Shown here: one piece after another, positions 1 through 7,568 of the stretch
Position numbering within the stretch: position 1 is the stretch's first letter
How the letters are laid out: the number at the start of each line of letters is the position of its first letter
Assembly (NCBI RefSeq): GCF_004343585.1
Contig: NZ_SLYW01000007.1
Coordinates: forward strand, 124,001 to 188,000
Direction of reading: 5' to 3'
DNA from: Neorhizobium sp. JUb45
GTDB lineage: Bacteria > Pseudomonadota > Alphaproteobacteria > Rhizobiales > Rhizobiaceae
DNA: 64,000 nt
Notes under the pieces: generated by a model
The model's database searches: none
Told to the model about the DNA's origin: nothing
Seen by the model: the letters and a program-made list of their open reading frames with translations, nothing else
Translations under genes and position numbers: made by a program

Positions 1-1030
1 GTGCGCGGCCATGCCGTTCTTTCTGCATTTCCGCGTAGTTCGCACGCATTTCGGGCGAAGGATAATGGGCAGCCAGATCCTGCACGGCCAGCGCCAGTTC
101 GTCGGCATTGCGCACTTCATGAAAACGCGTCATGGCCTGCACCCCGGCGGGCTCACCTGTGGAAAGCACTTCGCGCAGCACGGCGAGATCGGCGGCCACC
201 ACCGGCAGCCCGGCCATCGTCGCCTCCACGCCGGCAAGACCGAATGTCTCCCACACGGACGGAAACACATAGATATTGCCGGCCGCCAGCACATCGCCCA
301 ATTCCGAGCGATCCACGGGGCCGATCAGATGCAGCCGGTCGAATACGCCGAGCCGCTGCGCCCGCGTCTCAAGTGCGGCCTGATCCGGCCCGTCGCCGGC
401 AATGATCAGATGCATGCCCGGCAGAAGCGCCAGAGCGGCGACCGCCGTGGCATGATCCTTCTGCGCCACCAGCCGCCCGGTTGCCACAAGCACCGTTGCA
501 CTTGCCGGAATTTTGCACTTCTCCCGCCAGTCGCTCCGTCCCGTGGAAACGGGCAGGGGATCGACGCCATGGATGATGTCGATGAAATGTTTCCTGTAGG
601 CAGCCGGCCAGCTGCTGAAGGCGTCGCGGGTGGCGTTCGAATTCATCACCATATGCGTATAGACGCCGATTGTACCGAACAGCTTGTCGATTGCCCGCCA
701 TTGCGGCCTCAAGCCTTCCGGCGAGGCGGTGTGATGCGAAACCCGCATGGGCACGCGTGCCAGCCAGCCGAAAAAGTTGCCATAGATCGAGGCGGCGATC
801 TGGTAGGTGAGGATCGCCTGATAACGACCCTTGAGAATATCGCGCGCCAGCGAAGCCATGTTCCTGACGGTTTCGGCCGCACCGCCCTGCCGCAGGCCGC
901 GGCTCTCGACGATGAAGCCGCGCTCTTCCAGCCCCGCTGTCACCATGTCCACCAGCGTGCGCACACCACCCATCTTGTCGTGGGTCACGAGCTGCAGCAC
1001 GCGCGGCTGGTTATCTTTGTGGTCCGTCAT
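1..1030 (-). CDS. Glycosyltransferase family 4 (group 1), C-terminus outside window
   Basis: Reading the minus strand from the ATG at 1030 gives 343 uninterrupted codons to the window edge, so the C-terminus is missing. The product is a GT-B fold glycosyltransferase that would move a sugar from a nucleotide-sugar to an acceptor, probably for a surface polysaccharide. An N-terminal Rossmann segment (LQLVTHDKMGGVRTLVD, about residues 12-28) precedes a central linker with HHTASPEG. The nucleotide-binding half begins with VLVATGRLVAQKDH and IIAGDGPD and carries the family motif ETFGLAGVEATMAGLPVV. There is no signal peptide, so it is probably cytoplasmic. Acceptor and donor cannot be told from sequence. 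The next gene downstream lies outside the window. Confidence 0.85.
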   Translation of the reverse strand, partial: MTDHKDNQPRVLQLVTHDKMGGVRTLVDMVTAGLEERGFIVESRGLRQGGAAETVRNMASLARDILKGRYQAILTYQIAASIYGNFFGWLARVPMRVSHHTASPEGLRPQWRAIDKLFGTIGVYTHMVMNSNATRDAFSSWPAAYRKHFIDIIHGVDPLPVSTGRSDWREKCKIPASATVLVATGRLVAQKDHATAVAALALLPGMHLIIAGDGPDQAALETRAQRLGVFDRLHLIGPVDRSELGDVLAAGNIYVFPSVWETFGLAGVEATMAGLPVVAADLAVLREVLSTGEPAGVQAMTRFHEVRNADELALAVQDLAAHYPSPEMRANYAEMQKERHGRA

Positions 1031-1167
1031 CTCTTCAAGGCCCGGCAAATCATTCGCTTGCGATCATGAAGAGCATTTTTGTGCATCGCTCACAAATGTA
1101 AGCGACGCCTATTGTCGTCATCGGACCAAGGACGTGAAGCCGGTGCGGCTTTTAGATCACAATTTCC

Positions 1168-1971
1168 TCACAGAGGCTTTTGGGCGCAGATCGCGTAACG
1201 ATGCTGCAAGCCGCGCGCCGTTGCTTTGAAGAAACTCAGGTGCTTTGCCTGTGCCCGGTGGATCTTTTGCAGCTCAGTATCGATCGTCACGCTCTCGAAA
1301 CCCGCTTGCTGCAGCATCGCCGCGACATCCCCCGCCCGCGCGCCTTGCGAAAAATGCACCTGAGACAGGATTTCCGCGTGTTTTCCGGCGAGTTCCGCCG
1401 GCGCATGCGAAATCTCCGGCCTGATCAGTCCGATCCGCTCTGCAAAGGCGGCGAGCCGCTTCACCAGCTTTTCGGCAAAACCGACATTGACGAAATCGCC
1501 ATCGACGATCAGCAGTTTTCCGCCGGGTTTCAGCACCCGCATCCACTCGGCAAAACAGGCGGCCGGATCGACCAGCGTCCATACCAGATGCCGGGTGACG
1601 ATGACGTCGTAAGCGCCATCCGGCTCCATGGTGTTTTCGGCATCGGCCGTGCGGAAGGTGATGTCGCGGCCGCGTTTCTTTGCCTTTGTCCGGGCCAGCG
1701 CCAGCATGGTCTCCGACCAGTCCAGCCCCGTGACCCGAAAACCGGCATCGTCCATCAGGTGGGAAACCACTGCCGTGCCGGATGCAAGGTCGAGGGCAGG
1801 GCGGCCATTGCCCGCCCCGAGATGCTTTTCGATCAGCGCCCGCCATGCCTGCCGCTCGTCTTCGGAAAAAATTTCATGCCCAGGAGACAGGTCGAAATGG
1901 GCGGCGCGGGCCGACCAATAGGCCTTTATCTCATCCCGCAGATTGTAGTTCTTGCCGTGTGTTTCGCTCAT
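1168..1971 (-). CDS. Class I SAM-dependent methyltransferase next to an iron importer
   Basis: This 267-residue protein has a Rossmann methyltransferase fold. Motif I (LDLASGTAVV) is near residues 60-69, the acidic end of beta-2 is D84 (VTGLDWSE), and a post-I region (TADAEN) and motif with LKPGGKLLIVDGD follow. It belongs broadly to the Methyltransf_11/UbiE-like group; the substrate is unknown. I chose the ATG at 1971 because the upstream in-frame ATG at 2217 would run through the divergent promoter region and add about 80 unconserved-looking residues. It is divergent from the siderophore-type ABC operon, sharing a 115-bp spacer with a candidate Irr site, so a role in modifying an iron chelate or tetrapyrrole is possible. 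That role is inference from position only. Confidence 0.8.
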   Translation of the reverse strand: MSETHGKNYNLRDEIKAYWSARAAHFDLSPGHEIFSEDERQAWRALIEKHLGAGNGRPALDLASGTAVVSHLMDDAGFRVTGLDWSETMLALARTKAKKRGRDITFRTADAENTMEPDGAYDVIVTRHLVWTLVDPAACFAEWMRVLKPGGKLLIVDGDFVNVGFAEKLVKRLAAFAERIGLIRPEISHAPAELAGKHAEILSQVHFSQGARAGDVAAMLQQAGFESVTIDTELQKIHRAQAKHLSFFKATARGLQHRYAICAQKPL

Positions 1972-2002
1972 TGCAGTCTTTGGTTGTCCGCTGCTTACAT
2001 AG

Positions 2003-2019
2003 TCAAGAATTGCTCTAAA
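2003..2019. promoter_or_regulatory. Candidate Irr-box (iron control element)
   Basis: Read on the minus strand these 17 bases are TTTAGAGCAATTCTTGA. From memory the rhizobial iron control element is TTTAGAAcgaTTCTAAA, giving 13 of 17 matches with one well preserved half-site and one degenerate half. It sits in the spacer between the methyltransferase and the iron ABC operon, just upstream of a candidate sigma-70 promoter for the operon. The match is by eye. Confidence 0.45.
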
Positions 2020-2028
2020 AGATAAAAC

Positions 2029-2056
2029 TTGACCGATCCAGTCATAAAAGAATAGA
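2029..2056 (+). promoter_or_regulatory. Candidate sigma-70 promoter of the iron ABC operon
   Basis: A TTGACC box at 2029-2034 is followed after 16 bases by AATAGA at 2051-2056. This places a start site about 25 bases before the ATG at 2087, with the purine-rich GGGAGAGAG ribosome-binding region in between. The boxes are close to consensus but were found by eye. Confidence 0.4.
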
Positions 2057-2086
2057 GCCCCCTCGATTTCCACGGGAGAGAGAACC

Positions 2087-3217
2087 ATGCGCCTTCCTAT
2101 CAAAGCCGCGAGCCTTTCGGCAGCCCTTCTTCTGGCCTCCGTCTGGCCGGCCCTGGCCGAAAAGGTCACCATCAAGGATGTCACTGGCCGTGACGTCGAG
2201 ATCGAGACCCCGGTCAAGCACGTGATCCTCGGCGAAGGCCGCCAGATCTATTTCCTGGCCGCACTCGACAAGGAAAATCCGTTCCAGCACGTTGTCGGCT
2301 GGCGCGATGACCTGCCGAAGGCCGATCCGGAAACCTATCAGGCCTATCTGGCCAAATTTCCCGAGATCGCCAAGCTGCCCACATTCGGCGGCATGAAGGA
2401 CGGCACGTTCAACATCGAGCAGGCAGTGGCGCTGAAGCCCGATGTCATCCTTATGAACATCGATGCCAAGACCGCCACCGAAGAAGCCGGTTATATCGAA
2501 AAGCTCGCCAAGGTCGGCATTCCGCTGGTTTATGTCGATTTCCGCGAAAAGCCGATGGAAAACACCGAGCCGAGCATGCGCATCATGGGCAAGCTGATGG
2601 GCAAGGAACAGGTCGCCGAAGATTTCATCAAGTTCCGCGCGGATAGCATCAAGGTCGTCACCGACAAGCTGGCTGCCGAAAAGCCAAAGATCCCGGTCGT
2701 CTTCGTCGAGCGGGCCGGCGGTTATTCCGATGATTGCTGCATGTCCTTCGGCAATGAAAACTTTGGCAAGATGGTCGAGATTGCCGGCGGCAAGAACATG
2801 GCCAATGGCATCATTCCCGGCACGTTCGGCACAGTGAACCCGGAGCAGATCATCGCCTCCAACCCGGATCAGATCATCGTTACCGGCGGCATGTGGGAAG
2901 CTTTCGTTCCCGGCGGCGCCTGGGTCGGCGTCGGTTATGGTGCGGATGTGAAGGAAGGCAAGGTCAAGCTCGAAGCGCTGACCAAGCGTCCGGCCTTCAC
3001 CGGCGTCAAGGCGGTCGAGGACAAGAACGTGCACGCCATCTGGCACCAGTTCTACAACAACCCCTATCAGTTCGTGGCCATCCAGGAGATCGCCAAGTGG
3101 CTGCACCCGGATCTCTTCAAGGATCTCGATCCGGAAGCGACCTTCAAGGAATTGCATGCCCGCTTCCTGCCGCTTCCTTACAAGCAGGGCTTCTTCGTAT
3201 CTCTGAAGGACGAATGA
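2087..3217 (+). CDS. Iron-siderophore type ABC transporter, periplasmic binding protein
   Basis: This 376-residue protein starts with a Sec signal peptide (MRLPIKAASLSAALLLASVW, cleavage after PALA at about residue 24). The body is a class III (FecB/BtuF/FepB-like) binding protein: a TIKDVTGRDVEIETPVKHVIL opening typical of the family (quoted in part), IEQAVALKPDVILMN in lobe 1, a long bridging helix, then EQIIASNPDQIIVTGG in lobe 2. It would capture a ferric chelate, haem or corrinoid and deliver it to the FecCD permease encoded 4 bp downstream. A GYSDDCCMSFG segment with adjacent cysteines is unusual and may line the ligand pocket. Upstream GGGAGAGAG is a good ribosome-binding site. The exact ligand cannot be told. 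Confidence 0.88.
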   Translation: MRLPIKAASLSAALLLASVWPALAEKVTIKDVTGRDVEIETPVKHVILGEGRQIYFLAALDKENPFQHVVGWRDDLPKADPETYQAYLAKFPEIAKLPTFGGMKDGTFNIEQAVALKPDVILMNIDAKTATEEAGYIEKLAKVGIPLVYVDFREKPMENTEPSMRIMGKLMGKEQVAEDFIKFRADSIKVVTDKLAAEKPKIPVVFVERAGGYSDDCCMSFGNENFGKMVEIAGGKNMANGIIPGTFGTVNPEQIIASNPDQIIVTGGMWEAFVPGGAWVGVGYGADVKEGKVKLEALTKRPAFTGVKAVEDKNVHAIWHQFYNNPYQFVAIQEIAKWLHPDLFKDLDPEATFKELHARFLPLPYKQGFFVSLKDE

Positions 3218-3221
3218 TCTG

Positions 3222-4304
3222 ATGACCAACCTGGCTTTGGAACAATCCACTGCCGCCGGTTCCAGCAAAGCAGGGCGGGAGCGCTATCGCGCTCTCGCCT
3301 TCCGGCGTATTCTCATCCTGTGTCTGCTGGTGCTGGCGCTCGCCATCAGCATCGCCGCCGACATGGCGCTCGGCCCGGCCAATTACACCATCGCGGAAGT
3401 CCTGCAGGCAATCTTTTCGCCCTCCACCGCCGGCAACCAGCTGCGCGTCGTCATCTGGGATATCCGCATGCCGATCGCCCTGATGGCGGTCACCGTCGGC
3501 GCCGCACTTTCGGTCGCCGGCGCGCAGATGCAGACCATTCTGGCCAATCCGCTGGCCAGCCCCTTCACGCTCGGCATTTCCGCCGCCGCCAGTTTTGGCG
3601 CAGCCTTGGCGCTTGTCGCCGGTGTCGCCATTTTTCCGGCTGCCGTGCAATATATGGTGCCGATCAACGCCTTCCTGATGGCGATGGCCGCCTCGCTGTT
3701 CATCTATTTCGCCTCCACCATGCGCGGCGTCAGTGTCGAAACCATCGTGCTGCTCGGCATCGCGCTGGTCTTCACTTTCAATGCCGCCCTGTCGCTGCTC
3801 GAATATCTGGCCTCCGAACAGGCGCTTGCTGCCGTTGTCTTCTGGACCATGGGCAGCCTCACAAAGGCAACGTGGTCGAAGGTGTTCGTCACCGCCGCAG
3901 TGCTGGTCGTCACCGTGCCGCTGTTCATGCGCAATGCCTGGGCATTGACCGCCCTGCGTCTGGGCGATGACAAGGCCGCCAGCATGGGCGTCAATGTCCG
4001 CTCGCTACGCCTGCAGACCATGATGATCGTCAGCCTGCTCGCCGCCATCCCGGTTTCCTTCGTAGGAACGATCGGTTTCGTCGGTCTCGTCGGCCCGCAT
4101 ATCGCCCGCATGGTTGTCGGCGAAGACCAGCGTTTCTTCCTGCCCGGTTCGGTCATCTGCGGCGCGCTGCTGCTCTCGGTCACGTCGGTTGTCAGCAAGG
4201 TCATCATCCCCGGCGCCATCCTGCCGATCGGCGTCATTACCGCTCTGGTCGGCGTGCCCTTCTTCTTCGCGCTTATTTTCGGAAACAGGAGGCGCTCATG
4301 GTAA
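3222..4304 (+). CDS. FecCD-family ABC transporter permease
   Basis: This is a 360-residue polytopic inner-membrane protein with about nine or ten hydrophobic segments after a short cytoplasmic N-terminus. Family marks are the RMPIALMAVTVGAALSVAGA region, QTILANPLASPFTLGIS and, near the C-terminus, IGFVGLVGPHIARMVVGEDQ, the loop that contacts the ATPase. It forms the channel for the chelate bound by the upstream binding protein. The gene follows the binding protein by 4 bp and overlaps the ATPase start by 7 bp, so the three are translated as one operon. Length matches the family. Confidence 0.9.
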   Translation: MTNLALEQSTAAGSSKAGRERYRALAFRRILILCLLVLALAISIAADMALGPANYTIAEVLQAIFSPSTAGNQLRVVIWDIRMPIALMAVTVGAALSVAGAQMQTILANPLASPFTLGISAAASFGAALALVAGVAIFPAAVQYMVPINAFLMAMAASLFIYFASTMRGVSVETIVLLGIALVFTFNAALSLLEYLASEQALAAVVFWTMGSLTKATWSKVFVTAAVLVVTVPLFMRNAWALTALRLGDDKAASMGVNVRSLRLQTMMIVSLLAAIPVSFVGTIGFVGLVGPHIARMVVGEDQRFFLPGSVICGALLLSVTSVVSKVIIPGAILPIGVITALVGVPFFFALIFGNRRRSW

Positions 4305-5050
4305 GCCTCGCCCTCAGGCAGGTCGGCGCCAATTACGGTCGTGTCACGGTTCTGTCGAACATCGGCATCGACACGCTGGAAAGCGGCAGCATGACCGCTG
4401 TCATCGGCCCCAATGCCGCCGGCAAGTCGACCCTGTTCAAGCGCATCGCCTCGCTGATCTCCGGCCCCGGCCTCGTGGAGCTTTCGAACAGCGACCGTGG
4501 CGACCGCTCGATCTGCTACATGCCGCAGGATACCGGCGCCAACGCCGTCCTCACCGTCTACGAATCCGTTCTCCTGTCGGCCAAGCAGGGCGGCGGCTGG
4601 CGCGTTCAGGATGACGAACTCAACGAGATCGACGAGATCCTGAAGGCGCTGCGCATCGAGGACCTCGCGTTTCGTGGTCTTGGCGAATTGTCGGGCGGCC
4701 AGCGTCAGTTGGTCTCGTTGGCGCAGGCGCTGGTGCGCAAGCCGGAAGTGCTGTTGATGGACGAGCCCACCTCGGCGCTCGACCTGCATCGCCAGATCGA
4801 GGTACTTGCCTTTGTCGGTCAACTGGCCGCCAGAAACGGCATGATCGTGCTCATCGCGTTGCACGATCTCAACCATGCTCTGCGCTATTGCCACCACACG
4901 ATCGTCATTGCGAACGGCACCATGATCGTCAGCGGCAAGACGGCCGAAGTCATCACGCCGGACATGCTGCGCGATGTCTACAAGGTCGAAGCCCGTATCG
5001 AGACATGTTCGCGTGGCGAGCCTTATCTGCTGGTGGATGGGGTGGCCTGA
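4298..5050 (+). CDS. Iron-chelate ABC transporter ATP-binding protein (FepC/FecE type)
   Basis: This 250-residue nucleotide-binding subunit has Walker A GPNAAGKST (about residues 32-40), Q-loop MPQDTGAN, signature LSGGQRQL, Walker B VLLMDEPTSALD and the switch histidine in LIALHDLNHAL. It powers the FecCD-type importer from the cytoplasmic face. Its start overlaps the permease end by 7 bp, indicating coupled translation. Within the Walker A the usual glycine after N is alanine (NAAGKS), which is tolerated in this family. It is the last gene of the operon; palindromic repeats follow. Confidence 0.9.
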   Translation: MVSLALRQVGANYGRVTVLSNIGIDTLESGSMTAVIGPNAAGKSTLFKRIASLISGPGLVELSNSDRGDRSICYMPQDTGANAVLTVYESVLLSAKQGGGWRVQDDELNEIDEILKALRIEDLAFRGLGELSGGQRQLVSLAQALVRKPEVLLMDEPTSALDLHRQIEVLAFVGQLAARNGMIVLIALHDLNHALRYCHHTIVIANGTMIVSGKTAEVITPDMLRDVYKVEARIETCSRGEPYLLVDGVA

Positions 5051-5098
5051 GGATTTTCCTCGCGGATGAAAACTGCCCCTCACTTGCGATTTCTAACA

Positions 5099-5254
5099 CT
5101 TAGCCTTTGGCTAAGATGTTGAAATCGCTTTCTCTCCCGCAAGGGGAGAGATAAGATCGCAGCGTCTTTTCCTCTCCCCCTGCGGGAGAGGATAGCAAGT
5201 CCGCGAGAGGCTTAGCCGATCGCTGGACGCGCTTGGTGAGGGGGCTCCGCCCCC
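5099..5254. repeat. Rhizobial-type palindromic intergenic repeat mosaic
   Basis: Four palindromes lie in 156 bp: CTTAGCC-TTT-GGCTAAG at 5099-5115; TCTCTCCC-gcaa-GGGGAGAGA at 5131-5151; CCTCTCCC-cctgc-GGGAGAGG at 5171-5191; and GGGGGC-TCC-GCCCCC at 5240-5254. The second and third have near-identical arms. Such CTCTCCC/GGGAGAG palindromes are dispersed intergenic elements in Rhizobiaceae (RIME/ABC type). They begin 48 bp after the iron operon and may also end its transcription. No coding sequence is present. Confidence 0.7.
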
Positions 5255-5973
5255 AAAACCTCGAAAATTGACAAAATTCCGTGGACGTTTCGAGACGTCG
5301 CGTGAACGATATCAATATCTTGTCTCGAATCTCATCCACGCATTTCCAGACTGTGCGACACTCATCGCGTTCTGTTTCGGCTACACCGGTCTGCATTGCC
5401 GGCGATGCGAAGGACGGGCCGGTGATCGCATGGGACGCCCTGATGCAGGTGATCCATGCGGGGCTGCGCAGAAAATGGTCTTCCTCTTGCCTGAAACAGC
5501 GGCGGGGCGTGCGTGTGTCGCACACAAACCGGTTGGTGTTCGCAAATGAAGACCAACCGCCGCAGAAGGACCGGAGTTGCGCGGAAAAACCACCGAACGG
5601 GGCACGTCGTGCGCCATTATAAAATTTAATTAGGAGGCACAGGACGTGCCCCGGCCGCATAACCCGCAAACGACAGCCGGACAAAAATGAAAAACCTCAG
5701 ATCGCCAAGGCATGAGTCTGTCCTCATCTCACTCGACTGTGGAAATCCGGCGTTTCGCGGCAATACGCCGCATAATTGCGTGTCCGATCGCAGGCCTGTC
5801 GGCTTGTCGCGGCGAAAAAGAGGCAGCATGATTGATCGGTTAAAGATTCATTTCAGCCGCCGGCGGCGTTTCGTTGCTCGACGGAACCGGTCAAACGGCA
5901 GCGGTGCTTGCGGCAACAACAAAACGGCGGCAACGCCGAAACCCGCGAGGAAACGGGGAAGGGTACAGGGACT
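5255..5973. other. Long intergenic region without a supportable gene
   Basis: About 720 bp lie between the repeat mosaic and pntA. Overlapping open frames on both strands (for example 5281-5622 plus and 5381-5617 minus) show no domain, no clear ribosome-binding site and arginine/proline-rich composition typical of chance GC-rich frames. A local inverted repeat GGTTGGT/ACCAACC lies near 5530-5567. The stretch just upstream of pntA should hold its promoter, which I cannot place confidently. Decayed DNA or a non-coding RNA is possible. Confidence 0.4.
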
Positions 5974-7548
5974 ATGAAAATTGGAGCGTTGAAGGAACGC
6001 GCAGAGAACGAGGCGCGTGTCGCGATGACGCCCGACTCTGCGCTGGCATTGCAGAAGCTCGGTTATGAATGTTTGATCGAAACCGGTGCGGGCAAAGCCG
6101 CCGGCTTTTTGGACGATGCCTATCGCGCCGCCGGTGTGACGGTAACCGACACTGCCGCCGCACTGTCGTCTCAGGCTGACGTGATCGCAAAGGTCCGCCC
6201 GCCGGAAAGCGCCGAGCTCGCTGATCTCGGTCCCGGCAAGACGCTGATCTCGTTCTTCTATCCGGCACAGAATTCTGCGCTGCTGGAAGAAGCCAAAACC
6301 CGCGGCGTCAACGTCATCGCCATGGACATGGTGCCGCGCATTTCGCGTGCGCAGAAGATGGATGCGCTGTCGTCGATGGCCAACATCGCCGGTTACCGCG
6401 CCGTCATCGAGGCCGGCAACAATTTCGGTCGTTTCTTCACCGGTCAGGTCACCGCCGCCGGCAAGGTCCCGCCTGCAAAAGTTCTGGTCATCGGCGCAGG
6501 TGTGGCCGGCCTTGCCGCCATCGGCACCGCCACTTCGCTCGGCGCCATCACCTATGCTTTCGACGTTCGCCCGGAAGTGGCCGAACAGATCGAATCCATG
6601 GGTGCGCAGTTCGTTTATCTCGACTTCAAGGGCGACAGCCAGGATGGCGCCGCCACCGGTGGTTATGCCGCTCCGTCTTCGCCGGAATTCCGCGAAAAGC
6701 AGCTCGAAAAATTCCGCGAACTGGCCCCTGAGATCGACATCGTCATCACCACGGCGCTGATCCCCGGCCGCGATGCGCCAAAACTGTGGCTCGCCGATAT
6801 GGTCGCCGCCATGAAGCCCGGTTCGGTCATCATCGACTTGGCGGCCGAACGCGGCGGCAATTGCGATCTGACGGTTGCCGATCAGAAGGTGGTTTCGGAC
6901 AACGGCGTCACCGTCATCGGTTACACGGATTTTCCGAGCCGCATGGCTGCCCAGTCGTCGACGCTTTATTCGACCAACATCCGCCACATGATGACCGACC
7001 TGACGCCGGCCAAGGACGGTGTCGTCGTTCACAACATGGAAGACGACGTCATCCGTGGTGCGACGGTCACCAAGGAAGGCGAGATAACCTTCCCGCCGCC
7101 ACCGCCGAAGATCAAGGCGATCGCTGCCCAGAAGCCGAAGGAAAAGGTCAAGGAACTGACGCCTGAAGAAAAGCGCGCCAGGGAAACGGCCGCCTTCAAG
7201 TCGCAGACCAAGACCCAGGGCATTCTGCTGGCAGCCGGCACCGCACTTCTGCTGCTCGTCGGTGCGTTTGCACCTGCCAGCTTCATGAGCCATTTCGTGG
7301 TTTTCGTGCTCGCCTGCTTCATCGGTTTCCAGGTCATCTGGAATGTGTCGCATTCGCTGCACACGCCGCTGATGGCCGTCACCAACGCCATTTCCGGCAT
7401 CGTCATCCTCGGCGCCCTGTTGCAGATCGGCTCCGGCAACTGGCTCGTCGTCATCTTGGGCGCACTGTCGGTTCTGGTTGCCACCATCAACATCGTCGGC
7501 GGGTTCCTCGTCACACGGCGCATGCTCGCCATGTTCCAGAAGTCGTGA
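5974..7548 (+). CDS. pntA: Proton-translocating NAD(P)+ transhydrogenase subunit alpha
   Basis: Transhydrogenase PntA transfers hydride between NADH and NADP+ using the proton gradient and so supplies NADPH. This 524-residue protein is the fused form: an N-terminal alanine dehydrogenase/PNT domain (starts MKIGALKERAENEARVAMTP), the NAD-binding motif VIGAGVAGLAAIG near residue 172, a linker rich in Pro/Lys (FPPPPPKIKA), then four membrane helices at the C-terminus. Many rhizobia instead have split PntAA/PntAB, so the full-length E. coli-like form is worth noting. I use the ATG at 5974, the family start; an upstream ATG at 5908 would add 22 unrelated residues. pntB follows after 20 bp. Confidence 0.95.
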   Translation: MKIGALKERAENEARVAMTPDSALALQKLGYECLIETGAGKAAGFLDDAYRAAGVTVTDTAAALSSQADVIAKVRPPESAELADLGPGKTLISFFYPAQNSALLEEAKTRGVNVIAMDMVPRISRAQKMDALSSMANIAGYRAVIEAGNNFGRFFTGQVTAAGKVPPAKVLVIGAGVAGLAAIGTATSLGAITYAFDVRPEVAEQIESMGAQFVYLDFKGDSQDGAATGGYAAPSSPEFREKQLEKFRELAPEIDIVITTALIPGRDAPKLWLADMVAAMKPGSVIIDLAAERGGNCDLTVADQKVVSDNGVTVIGYTDFPSRMAAQSSTLYSTNIRHMMTDLTPAKDGVVVHNMEDDVIRGATVTKEGEITFPPPPPKIKAIAAQKPKEKVKELTPEEKRARETAAFKSQTKTQGILLAAGTALLLLVGAFAPASFMSHFVVFVLACFIGFQVIWNVSHSLHTPLMAVTNAISGIVILGALLQIGSGNWLVVILGALSVLVATINIVGGFLVTRRMLAMFQKS

Positions 7549-7568
7549 TCGGTTAGGGGTATAATCAT

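Noticed and set aside
1972..2217. N-terminal extension of the methyltransferase frame
   Set aside because: It would cross the divergent promoter and the binding-protein signal peptide region.
5281..5622. 113-residue plus-strand frame in the pntA upstream region
   Set aside because: No ribosome-binding site or domain, and equally long frames overlap it on the other strand.
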